Assembly (NCBI RefSeq): GCF_009806555.1
Contig: NZ_VUOK01000056.1
Location: forward strand, 1-64,000
Direction of reading: 5' to 3'
DNA length: 64,000 bases
Source of the DNA: Methylobacterium sp. 2A
GTDB lineage: Bacteria > Pseudomonadota > Alphaproteobacteria > Rhizobiales > Beijerinckiaceae
Positions 42,990-50,509 of the stretch are shown here, one piece after another (the stretch's first letter is position 1; every line of letters begins with the position of its first letter). A model generated the notes under the pieces. The model saw nothing but the letters and a program-made list of their open reading frames with translations. It did not search any database and was not told where the DNA came from. Both the position numbers and the translations under genes were made by a program.

Positions 42990-43658
42990 TCAACGGTTCG
43001 CCGTGGTGACGGGCGAGGTGACCCCGCCCAGCGACACCCAGGCGATGGCGTCCTGGCTCTCGCGCTTGACGAAGACATAGCCGGTCCGGTGCCAGGGTAA
43101 GATGTCGTTGGTCTTGTTGTCCAGGACGAGGTCGCCGCGATCGGTCAGCAGGGTGAGTACGGCGTGACCCTCGCCGTTGGCGTCCACGACCACGGTCATC
43201 CGCATCGCCCGGCGCGGCAGACCCGCCTCGGCGAGCAGATGGCGCTTCAGGAGCTGATAGTCCTCGCAGTCGCCGAAGCCGTCCTCGGCCAGGTTCCATT
43301 GATCGGCTACGTGCCAGTGGTCCATGTCGGTCATCGGCTGCACCGCCTTATTCACCCGGCGGTTGATCGAAACGATGGTCGACCAGGTCGCGGGCGTGAG
43401 GGTGATGCGGGCAGGCTCCGTGCGGTCGAGTACGCATTCGGCCGGATAGTTCTCGCAGAACGTCACCCATGCCGCGATCGGTCGGGCCGTTCCCAGAGGC
43501 TGCGCCACGCTCGGGGCGCTCGGCAGCGACGCGAGGGTTTGAGCCTGCACGGCGCCGATCCCGAGGCCGATGGAGAAGGCTGCCGCGAGGGCAGGCCTGA
43601 GGCGACGCGCGGCGTGGACCGAGACCGCATTCCGCCTCGTGAAAGCCGCAAACCGCAT
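42990..43658 (-). CDS. Transglutaminase-like cysteine protease (BTLCP, LapG-like)
   Basis: A 222-residue periplasmic protein with a signal peptide ending near AVQAQ. The catalytic triad is visible as C131 (DGFGDCEDYQLLK), H165 (NGEGHAVLTLL) and D180 (DLVLDNKTN). In Pseudomonas LapG, a calcium-dependent BTLCP, cleaves the large adhesin LapA and frees cells from biofilms. No LapD or LapA gene is seen nearby, so the substrate is unknown. A CtrA-like box lies 17 bp and a lux-box-like palindrome 129 bp upstream, suggesting control by cell cycle and density signals. Confidence 0.87.
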   Translation of the reverse strand: MRFAAFTRRNAVSVHAARRLRPALAAAFSIGLGIGAVQAQTLASLPSAPSVAQPLGTARPIAAWVTFCENYPAECVLDRTEPARITLTPATWSTIVSINRRVNKAVQPMTDMDHWHVADQWNLAEDGFGDCEDYQLLKRHLLAEAGLPRRAMRMTVVVDANGEGHAVLTLLTDRGDLVLDNKTNDILPWHRTGYVFVKRESQDAIAWVSLGGVTSPVTTANR

Positions 43659-43674
43659 CGCCGAGACCCAACCG

Positions 43675-43690
43675 TTAAGCTTTCGTTAAC
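43675..43690 (+). promoter_or_regulatory. CtrA-like box TTAA-N7-TTAAC
   Basis: TTAAGCTTTCGTTAAC fits the CtrA consensus TTAA-N7-TTAAC exactly and lies 17 bp before the BTLCP start. CtrA controls cell-cycle and motility genes in alphaproteobacteria. The match is by sequence only. Confidence 0.5.
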
Positions 43691-43786
43691 GGAAGTTCTC
43701 ACGCCGACGCGCCGGCGGCAATCCAGCGCTCAACGAAAAATTAACCCTGTGCGTAGCGCGGATAATATCGGTCGGCGCTAATCGTC

Positions 43787-43802
43787 CTGTCAGATCTGAC
43801 AG
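43787..43802. promoter_or_regulatory. lux-box-like palindrome 3
   Basis: CTGTCAGATCTGACAG, a perfect 16-bp palindrome, lies 129 bp upstream of the BTLCP gene. It differs from the two copies near 34.4 kb only in the central bases. Confidence 0.6.
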
Positions 43803-44182
43803 TATGCATAGCCTTTCCCGGGGACTATGAGAAACAGCTTGGATTTTATTGCAGGGATAAGGTAGAGCTTGAGTCCGGGCGTGTCGAAAGTCTGACATCC
43901 CAAACGCTTGCGCATTCCCAGCTCGTTTCGAGGATCTACGGTGCGTCCGACACGATGGAAGCGCCGTGTGAGGCGAGGCCCGATCGGCGAACGCCCAGGC
44001 TCGGCAGCCCAAGCCGACGTGAGTGCAAGAGGATGAAGACGAAATGCGTCGCGCTTCAACGTGTCGATAAGGTCGAGGTCAGAGTGTGACGTTCGTCCAG
44101 CTCCGACTGGTCGCATTCGGCCAGGCAGCTTTCATGGTCGGCTGCGCACGAACGCTGACGGAGCTGGGCATCGATCACTCAG

Positions 44183-45107
44183 TGTCTGTCCGGCGACATA
44201 TTGAGTGATGTAAGGGGTTTGTGATTCAAGGCGGCCTGTGTGGAGGCTGCTGATGTGGACGACCGAGAACCGGGCCCGCTACGATCGAAGCGAGCTTCGG
44301 TATCCGAGCGATCTGACGGATGACGAGTGGGCGCTGATTGAGCCCCTGATCCCTCCAGCCAAGCGTGGCGGCGGCAAGCGCAGTGTCGACATGCGGGCGG
44401 TGGTGAACGGCCTGATGTACGTGCTGAGCACCGGCTGCCAATGGCGGGCGATCCCAAAGGATCTGGCGGCGCGCTCGACGGTTCACGATTACTTTGACCT
44501 CTGGGACTATGACGGCACGCTGGAGCGGATCCATCACACGCTCTACGTCGCCTGCCGGGAACGGATGGATCGGGAGGCCAGCCCGACGGTGGCCATCATC
44601 GACAGCCAGAGCGTGAAGGGCGCGGAAAAGGGGGGCGCTCGATCGACCCGCCCGGCTACGATGCGGGCAAGAAGATCAGGGGCAAGAAGCGCCACATCCT
44701 GGTCGACACGCAGGGCCTGCTGATGCACGCGCTCGTCCATCCCGCCGACATTCAGGATCGGGATGGCGGCGTGCTGGTGATGGCCACGCTGTTTGGCCTC
44801 TACCCGTTCCTGCTCAAGCTCTTCGCCGACGGCGGCTACCAGGGACCGGCCTTCCAAGATGGCCTTCGCAAGGTCTGCCGCACCCTCACGGTCGAGATCG
44901 TCAGGCGCTCCGATCAGGCCAAAGGCTTCGCTGTGCTGCCCAAGCGTTGGATCGTCGAGCGAACGATCGGCTGGCTCAACCGCTGCCGCCGTCTCGCAAA
45001 GGATTGGGAATGCAAAAGCCGGAAAGCACGAGCGTTCGTCCTCTTGGCCTCCATCCGCCTCATGACCCGAAAGCTCTGTCAGAAAACATCATGATGCCGG
45101 ACAGACT
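44183..45107. mobile_element. IS5-family insertion sequence
   Basis: The ends are TGTCTGTCCGGC (left) and GCCGGACAGACT (right), a 12-bp inverted repeat with one mismatch. CTCAG stands on both sides (44178-44182 and 45108-45112), a likely target duplication. It encodes a DDE transposase in two overlapping frames. Confidence 0.8.
44253..45094 (+). CDS. IS5-family transposase with -1 frameshift
   Basis: The first frame (44253-44723) gives the N-terminal DUF4096-like region (YPSDLTDDEWALIEPLIPP) and a DDE segment (TVAIIDSQSVKGAEKGG). Past the A4G6 tract at about 44626-44636 the coherent sequence continues one frame back as GYDAGKKIRGKKRHILVDTQ, IVRRSDQAKGFAVLPKRWIV and ERTIGWLNRCRRLAKDWE. The slippery tract suggests programmed -1 frameshifting as in many IS5 elements, though a mutation is possible. 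The two parts together give about 280 residues. Confidence 0.8.
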
Positions 45108-45259
45108 CTCAGAGGCGGACACAGGTTGGCAGCCTGCGTTCAGTCTCGTTGATGCATAAGGGCGGTTCACGCCGTCAGCTACAGGCCTTACATATTTTTG
45201 CATGAAATATTATTTACTCGATTCTGATGAGGACAATGAATAAATCGTGCTGAAAAATC

Positions 45260-45571
45260 ATGCGCGGTATCGGATCCATGTATTATCGAGGGCTAACTCT
45301 GTTATTTTTGATATCAGGGATTGCTTTTCACACTGAGTCATGCGCTGCGCAGTACAACTCGGGGCAGCTGCGGAAATCGATCGAACCGGTCTATATCAGG
45401 CCCACCTACGGTACCTATCACCAGTGCGGCGGCGCATGCCTGAAGAGCGGGTTGCTGACGTGGTTCTGCGAGGAGAACACCGGCTGCGCCCTGAACTGCG
45501 CGATCGGTCCGCCGGTGAGGCGGTGTGTTACGTCAGGTAGCGTCATCGAGGATTTTCGCATTCTAAATTAG
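45260..45571 (+). CDS. Small secreted Cys-rich protein
   Basis: The 103-residue product has a signal peptide (LTLLFLISGIAFHTESCAAQ) and six further cysteines in the mature part (HQCGGACLKSG, TWFCEENTGCALNCAIG, RRCVTSG). These may form disulfides in the periplasm. The start may be ATG 45260 or 45278. A strong terminator follows at 45622. Its family is not recognised. Confidence 0.55.
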   Translation: MRGIGSMYYRGLTLLFLISGIAFHTESCAAQYNSGQLRKSIEPVYIRPTYGTYHQCGGACLKSGLLTWFCEENTGCALNCAIGPPVRRCVTSGSVIEDFRILN

Positions 45572-45621
45572 TTTTCGCAAAGTGTAGCTGAACTCGGCAC
45601 GATTCAGTTCAGCGATGGATC

Positions 45622-45659
45622 GACGGTCCTGCGCGGATGCACAGGGCCGTCCGAGTTTT
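45622..45659 (+). terminator. Intrinsic terminator after the small Cys-rich gene
   Basis: GACGGTCCTG and CAGGGCCGTC form a 10-bp stem with one G-T pair and a 10-nt loop, followed by CGAGTTTT. It lies 51 bp after the stop and could also end transcription from the MucR gene side. Confidence 0.65.
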
Positions 45660-45718
45660 GTATCTAGTATGGCCTTAACCCGTTACAGCGGTTGCCGGCG
45701 GAGCCACGGCAGACGGCT

Positions 45719-46201
45719 TCAAGTGGTCTTCCGGCCGCGCTTCTTAGGAGCTTCAGCGCCGACCGTAATTGTTGCCTTAGCCGTGGTCTCTCGGCGCTGA
45801 CTGCCGAGACCGAAACTCTTGGCGAGAGTCGAGCGTTGCTGAGAATAGCTAATTGCTACTGTGGGATAGTCGCGGGGCAGACCGTAGCGCTCGCGGTATT
45901 GCGCGACGGTCATACCATTGCCGGTGAGATGCCGCTTCAGTGTCTTGTACGGCTTGCCGTCGATGAAGGAGATTAGCGCGTCGTGCGTAATCGATTTGTG
46001 GATCTGAGCTGGGGTTGGTTTCTCGACCATCGGAGCTTCTGATGCGCCACCCTGGCGGAGGCCGGACAGAGCGGAGTAGATCCCGAAGATCAAGCTTGGC
46101 AGCTCAGCCGCCGGCAGGCTGTTGTTCGAGATGTATGCTGCAACGACCTTGACTGTCTGCCGAATATGATCATTCCGCAGTGTGACCGCTTTCTCGTTCA
46201 T
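45719..46201 (-). CDS. MucR/Ros-family regulator with altered zinc finger
   Basis: The 160-residue protein matches Ros/MucR from the helical N-terminus (AAYISNNSLPAAELPSLIFG) through YGLPRDYPTVAISYSQQRSTLAKSFGLG. The zinc finger is degenerate: the usual Cys before LEDGK is S78 (LISFIDGK), and HLKTHY is HLTGNG (only H91 remains). Some MucR homologues lack canonical finger residues yet still bind AT-rich DNA. The C-terminal KKRGRK is AT-hook-like. It probably regulates exopolysaccharide or surface genes. ATG 46201 follows AAAGGATTACTTC. Confidence 0.82.
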   Translation of the reverse strand: MNEKAVTLRNDHIRQTVKVVAAYISNNSLPAAELPSLIFGIYSALSGLRQGGASEAPMVEKPTPAQIHKSITHDALISFIDGKPYKTLKRHLTGNGMTVAQYRERYGLPRDYPTVAISYSQQRSTLAKSFGLGSQRRETTAKATITVGAEAPKKRGRKTT

Positions 46202-46636
46202 GAAGTAATCCTTTTTGGAGATCAAGTGCACAAATGACGCAATCTTCCTCCGAATTCAAGTAGAAATCTCATAATACAGATTTGAAACTTACCTCCGACC
46301 ATCTGCATAATCAAATTAGATATTTGCCGCAACATCTCGCTCACAATCATCTATCTCACCGGACTCTGTTAAATTCATGAAGGTGAGCCATATCAACGAT
46401 AAACATTAGGCTGGGCAATAATTTCATCGTATTCAGTTTTCCGCTAGACACTGCGCTTCGAACGCCCGAGGTCTGCTCAGTCAGATCAAGCGCAATCGTA
46501 GATAAACTATCAAACCGGCTTCGGGACACAGCCCGTCACCGTCTGGTCACTGCCGCGGCCTGAGGCATCGTTGCAGCTAGACATCAGTCTCGTTCAGCAC
46601 ATGTTAGTGGGCGCGATGAGTGTCAGGGAGGATGAC
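46202..46636. other. 435-bp AT-rich intergenic region
   Basis: It separates the MucR-like gene (minus) from the dehydrogenase gene (plus). It is visibly AT-rich around 46230-46440 and shows no gene. It may hold MucR operators for either gene. Confidence 0.4.
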
Positions 46637-47899
46637 ATGCTAGGCGAAAGACGCCGACTGCCAGCTACTATCGCAGCTGGGGCAATTTTGTGGGCTGGAA
46701 CGGCGCTGGCGCAAACCACCCCACCGTCTCAGCCGTCGACTGTCACTCAGCGCGGCCAACAGCTGCCGCCGGGCGACCCTCTGATCGGGCAGCCGGATAA
46801 TCCAGATGCGATGAAGCTGGCTCCGGTATCTGGCCCAGTTCTGCCCACCCGTGCCGACAAGCTGCCAACGGCGATGCTGCACGTACCCGAGGGATTCAAG
46901 GTCGAGGTGTTCGCCAGCGGGCTGCCGGACGCCCGATCCATGCGCCTGGGCGACAAGGGAACGCTGTTCGTCGGCTCGCGCGTGCGCGACAAGGTGTACG
47001 CCGTCGTGCCAGGCCCGAACGGCAACGTGGTCAAGGTGATCGCCAGCGGTCTGCATCGGCCGAACGGCCTCGCGTTCCACGACGGCGCGCTCTACGTCGC
47101 GGAGCTGTCCAAGATCTGGCGATATGACAACATCGAGGCGAACCTCGACAGCCCGCCCAAACCCGTGCTGGTCTACGAAGATCTGCCAACGGACGAGCCG
47201 CATGGCTGGAAGTTCATCGCCATCGGCCCCGACAACAAGCTCTACGTCCCGGTCGGCGCGCCCGGCAACATCGTCATGCCGTCATCGCGCCACGCGCAGA
47301 TCCGGCGCATGGACCTGGACGGCAAGAACGTGGAACTGGTCGCGACCGGCGTGCGCAACTCAGTTGGATTTGATTGGAACCCTGTTACCAAAGACTTCTA
47401 CTTCAGCAACAACGGCCGCGACTGGATGTCGGAGGATCTGCCGAACGACACGCTGCACGTGGTCAAGGCGGGAACGACGACGGCGCCCAACTTCGGCTAT
47501 CCCTATTGCCATCAGGGCAACTTCACCGACCCTGAATTTGGATGGGGTCACTCGTGCGACGAGTTTGCCAAGCCAGCCGGCTTGATGGGCCCGCACGTGG
47601 CGACGCTGGGGATGCGGTTTTACACGGGCGATATGTTCCCGAGCAGCTACAAGAATGCGATCTTCCTGGCCCGTCATGGCTCGTGGGATCGTACGAAGAA
47701 GCTCGGCGGAGATGTCGTGGTCGTCAAGCTCAAGGACGACGGCACTATCGCATCGTACGAGCCGTTCCTGACAGGCTTTCTCCAGAACAATGCCTACGTG
47801 GGCCGGCCCGTCGATGTGCAGCCAATGCCGGACGGATCGCTACTGGTATCCGACGATTGGAACGGCGCTATCTGGCGCATCACCTACAAAGAGCCCTAA
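46637..47899 (+). CDS. Sorbosone-type soluble dehydrogenase
   Basis: The 420-residue product has a signal peptide ending near AGTALAQ and the beta-propeller pattern of PQQ-dependent glucose/sorbosone dehydrogenases (HVPEGFKVEVFASGLPDARS, TLFVGSRVRDKVYAV, SGLHRPNGLAFHDGALYVAE, GVRNSVGFDWNP, FARHGSWDRT-like). It would oxidise an aldose or similar substrate in the periplasm and pass electrons to a cytochrome. The start at 46637 follows GGGAGGATGAC; an upstream ATG exists at 46616. The diheme cytochrome gene 66 bp downstream is the likely electron acceptor. Confidence 0.82.
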   Translation: MLGERRRLPATIAAGAILWAGTALAQTTPPSQPSTVTQRGQQLPPGDPLIGQPDNPDAMKLAPVSGPVLPTRADKLPTAMLHVPEGFKVEVFASGLPDARSMRLGDKGTLFVGSRVRDKVYAVVPGPNGNVVKVIASGLHRPNGLAFHDGALYVAELSKIWRYDNIEANLDSPPKPVLVYEDLPTDEPHGWKFIAIGPDNKLYVPVGAPGNIVMPSSRHAQIRRMDLDGKNVELVATGVRNSVGFDWNPVTKDFYFSNNGRDWMSEDLPNDTLHVVKAGTTTAPNFGYPYCHQGNFTDPEFGWGHSCDEFAKPAGLMGPHVATLGMRFYTGDMFPSSYKNAIFLARHGSWDRTKKLGGDVVVVKLKDDGTIASYEPFLTGFLQNNAYVGRPVDVQPMPDGSLLVSDDWNGAIWRITYKEP

Positions 47900-47965
47900 G
47901 TGACTTGGCCGAGGTGAGACCTCCTCGCCCCGGCTTAATCACCCTCGCCCGCCATCGGACCCGCC

Positions 47966-48574
47966 GTGCGCCTGCTTGTTGGTCTATCAGCCTTGATCTT
48001 GCTCGATAGCATCGGCGTGCCGGTGTGTGCGCAGCCGGCCACGGAGCAGTTGAGTATCTGCCTCAGCTGCCACGGCGAAAACGGCACGTCCCAAGCGGAG
48101 CACGTGCCGTCGCTCGGCGCCCAGAAGAGCGACTACGTAGTCGCGCAGCTGCTGATGTTCCGCGAGAAGCAGCGAATTGCTCCGCCGATGAACGATATGG
48201 CGGCAAACCTGTCGGATGATGATCTACAGTCGCTCGCCGAGGCAATCTCCAAATTGCCCGCGCCGGAAACTTCTGCTCCGATCGAAGCTAAAGCGGCCGA
48301 AGAGGCGCGCGCACTCATCGCGCGCTATCGCTGCGGCTCGTGCCACGGTGCCGACCTCGCGGGGCAGGGACAGATCCCAAGGGTCGCTGGGCAGCGCGAG
48401 GACTATCTGACGGCCGCGCTTGAGGGCTACAAGAGCAACGCACGCCCTGGCTACGAGCCGGCGATGAACGAGGTCTCACGAGACATCAAAGATGAGCACA
48501 TTCCAGTGCTTGCACGCTACCTCGCCCAATACCGCTCGGAGCAGAGTACGGCGGGGCAGGTTCCAAAACCTTGA
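47966..48574 (+). CDS. Diheme c-type cytochrome (c4-like)
   Basis: The 202-residue product has a signal peptide and two heme motifs, CLSCH (residues 32-36) and CGSCH (123-127). Methionines in PPMNDMAA and PAMNEV suit axial ligands. Two tandem cytochrome domains are typical of cytochrome c4 and of class I diheme electron carriers. Its place after the sorbosone-type dehydrogenase suggests it accepts electrons from it in the periplasm. The GTG start at 47966 begins the signal peptide. Confidence 0.88.
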   Translation: MRLLVGLSALILLDSIGVPVCAQPATEQLSICLSCHGENGTSQAEHVPSLGAQKSDYVVAQLLMFREKQRIAPPMNDMAANLSDDDLQSLAEAISKLPAPETSAPIEAKAAEEARALIARYRCGSCHGADLAGQGQIPRVAGQREDYLTAALEGYKSNARPGYEPAMNEVSRDIKDEHIPVLARYLAQYRSEQSTAGQVPKP

Positions 48575-48956
48575 ACGGGGTCGCGGGCGGTCAAGTTGAG
48601 CTCTGATAAGCCTCATGTCTAAGAGCATATCAACGAGTTAGAATGATAGGATTATCTATGGATTTATTTTGTCGATAAAACGATCAGTTTTGCGTTGCTA
48701 CGGATCGTTTGCGTAGCTTGTGTGATCGCCTGATGTTCACAGTCTCGGGACCACGGCGTCGAAGTCGCAAAGATGGTCTTGCCCGCATCGCATGTCTTCA
48801 GGGTATACGCTTCAACGGCCCTCTCCTCATGAAGCCTGATCACCTCGAGGACGTCCGCGAATTCCTCGGCTGGCGCGGCCTCGTCGAGTAGTTCTGCAGC
48901 ATCCCATCCTGAATAGAATCAAGCGGATACCTCCTCACTGTACCGCCCGCGGATTG
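48575..48956. other. 382-bp gap with no accepted gene
   Basis: It lies between the cytochrome gene and the IS3 element. A 60-codon + frame at 48709-48891 has no ribosome-binding site and no recognised domain. Low-complexity AT stretches occur around 48640-48700. Confidence 0.4.
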
Positions 48957-48975
48957 TGAGACACCGATCTGAAGC

Positions 48976-49866
48976 CTACGCGGCCAAGGCCGCGGGTGGA
49001 AGCTGCGCGGCACGAACGGCGGCTGGGGGTCGGAACCCGTGCCGCTCGATCAGCCACGTCTCATTGTAGAGGTCGCGAAACGCCAGCAGCGCGCGACGCA
49101 GGTCCTCGACCGTGTCGAAGTGCTCCACCCACAGCAGGTTCTCCTTGAGCGTGCGGATGAAGCGCTCGGCGCAGCCGTTTCCTTCCGGTGCGCGCACGAA
49201 GGCGGGCGAACTCGCGATACCCAGGAACGCCAGCTCCGCCTGGAAATCGTCCGACATGTACTGGCTGCCGTGGTCGTGCCGGACACTCAGGCCGGAGGCG
49301 ATCTCGGCCGTAAAGCCGCCGAAGCGCTGCCGCACACCCTGGCGGATCGGCTCCAGCGCCTCGAACCGTGTGGCCCGACGCGCCGCATGGATGCCCACGC
49401 ACTCGGCCGAGCAGTGGTCGACGGCCACGAACACCGCGACCTGTCCCTCAGCCGTCCAGGTGGTGGTCAAGTCCGTGCCCCACATCGTGTCCACCCTCTC
49501 CGGGATGATGGTGCCGTCGTGATTGCGCGGGCCGCGCGGTGTGCCGACGCGAGAGGGGGCGAGCAGATCATGGGCGCGCATCAGGCGCAGCACGCGGCGT
49601 TTGGAGGTGCGCACGCCCTTGAGGCGCAGCCGCGCCCAGACCTTGCGGTGACCCTCGCCGTGGAAGGGGCAGTCCGTGATGATGGCGCGGATCTGCGTGA
49701 GCAGCGCCGCATCCGGCATCGGCCCGACTGGGCCGGGACGCCGCGACGGCACGAGCCGGGCGGGTGAGAGGTGCCGGTGGACGGTAGCGCGCGACACGCG
49801 CCAGATCCGGCACACCCGGGCCAGTCCGTAAACTTTGCCGCTGGCAGGCGAGACGGCCCGGCTCAT
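48976..49866 (-). CDS. IS3-family transposase OrfB
   Basis: The integrase-type DDE core is visible: WGTDLTTTWTAEGQVAVFVAVD (first Asp), LSVRHDHGSQYMSDDFQAEL (second Asp) and EGNGCAERFIRTLKENLLW (Glu). An N-terminal helix-turn-helix (LARVCRIWRVSRATVHRHL) precedes it. Its start overlaps the orfA stop by 4 bp, so a fused OrfAB product by frameshifting may also be made. Confidence 0.9.
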   Translation of the reverse strand: MSRAVSPASGKVYGLARVCRIWRVSRATVHRHLSPARLVPSRRPGPVGPMPDAALLTQIRAIITDCPFHGEGHRKVWARLRLKGVRTSKRRVLRLMRAHDLLAPSRVGTPRGPRNHDGTIIPERVDTMWGTDLTTTWTAEGQVAVFVAVDHCSAECVGIHAARRATRFEALEPIRQGVRQRFGGFTAEIASGLSVRHDHGSQYMSDDFQAELAFLGIASSPAFVRAPEGNGCAERFIRTLKENLLWVEHFDTVEDLRRALLAFRDLYNETWLIERHGFRPPAAVRAAQLPPAALAA

Positions 49867-50228
49867 GGCCGCGACCGCCTGCGGGCCAAAGGGCCGGGGC
49901 CGCGCGCCTCCAGGGCGGCGATCTTGGCCTCCAGCAACTCGCGCTCGATCAGCATCTCACCGAGCTTGGCCTTCAGCCGCCCGCTCTCCAGCGCGTCCGC
50001 ATCAAGGGGCCGGGTCGCCAAGCTCGCTTCGCCCGCCGTCAGGAACGCGTCGCGCCAGCCCGACAGGGTCGCGGCGGTCACGCCCAGACTGCGCGAGACG
50101 CTCTCCAGGTCCTCGCCGCGTAGCAGCCGCAGCACTGCATCCCGTTTGCGCTGCCGGGACATGCGCCCGCCGCGACCAGGACCGACTGCGCCTGCATCTG
50201 CCCTCGTATCCGTGCTCATCATCCTCAC
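49863..50228 (-). CDS. IS3-family OrfA (HTH/leucine zipper)
   Basis: A helix-turn-helix (RQRKRDAVLRLLRGEDLESVSRSLGVTAATLSGWRDAFLTAGEASL) is followed by a coiled coil (LKAKLGEMLIERELLEAKIAALEAR). This is the DNA-binding subunit of an IS3-type transposase. The start may also be at 50162 (MSRQRKRD). Confidence 0.82.
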   Translation of the reverse strand: MRMMSTDTRADAGAVGPGRGGRMSRQRKRDAVLRLLRGEDLESVSRSLGVTAATLSGWRDAFLTAGEASLATRPLDADALESGRLKAKLGEMLIERELLEAKIAALEARGPGPLARRRSRP

Positions 50229-50497
50229 CCCTGTCGCGGCGACCGTCCGCTAACGGGGTGTCTCAAGCAACCGGGAGGCGGAGGATCACTGACCTGCTCA
50301 GCGGCATCTTGCACAGCGCATGCCCAGTGCGGACAGGTGTGAGTCTTAAGATCAGCGCGGTGCCTGCGCTCCTGAACGTGCTGGCAGCGTCGCACGAACG
50401 CGTCTGTCCAGATTGCGGCCGCTGCAAGCCCACCGTCCGCCTGCGGCCCAACCTCGAAGTCCTTGAGCCCGCACACGGGGCATACGATCGATCCCAT
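50225..50497 (-). CDS. Small Cys-rich protein after kup, 3-prime end altered by IS3
   Basis: CGGAGGCTCTC directly before ATG 50497 is a good ribosome-binding site, and the gene begins 12 bp after the kup stop. The product starts MGSIVCPVCGLKDFEVG and later has CQHV and CPHWACA, so a zinc ribbon is likely. From about position 50265 the frame enters the IS3 element, so the last residues are not original. The function is unknown; a link to Kup is suggested by the spacing. Confidence 0.45.
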   Translation of the reverse strand: MGSIVCPVCGLKDFEVGPQADGGLAAAAIWTDAFVRRCQHVQERRHRADLKTHTCPHWACAVQDAAEQVSDPPPPGCLRHPVSGRSPRQG

Positions 50498-50509
50498 GAG
50501 AGCCTCCGT

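Larger units (their letters stand above)
43659..44182. other. Regulatory gap upstream of the BTLCP gene
   Basis: It holds a CtrA-like box (43675-43690), the third lux-box-like palindrome and then about 380 bp in which only weak frames occur, such as the 108-codon minus frame at 43790-44116, which is not convincing. The IS5 element starts at 44183. Confidence 0.5.
48957..50265. mobile_element. IS3-family insertion sequence
   Basis: TGAGACACC at 48957-48965 and GGTGTCTCA at 50257-50265 form short terminal inverted repeats. Between them are two overlapping minus-strand genes, orfA and orfB, as in IS3 elements. No target duplication was recognised. The right end lies within a small ORF next to the Kup gene. 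Confidence 0.72.

Noticed and set aside
43790..44116. 108-codon minus ORF upstream of the BTLCP gene
   Set aside because: It starts in the IS5-proximal region, runs through the lux-box-like palindrome and lacks protein character.
48709..48891. 60-codon ORF before the IS3 element
   Set aside because: No ribosome-binding site and no recognised similarity.
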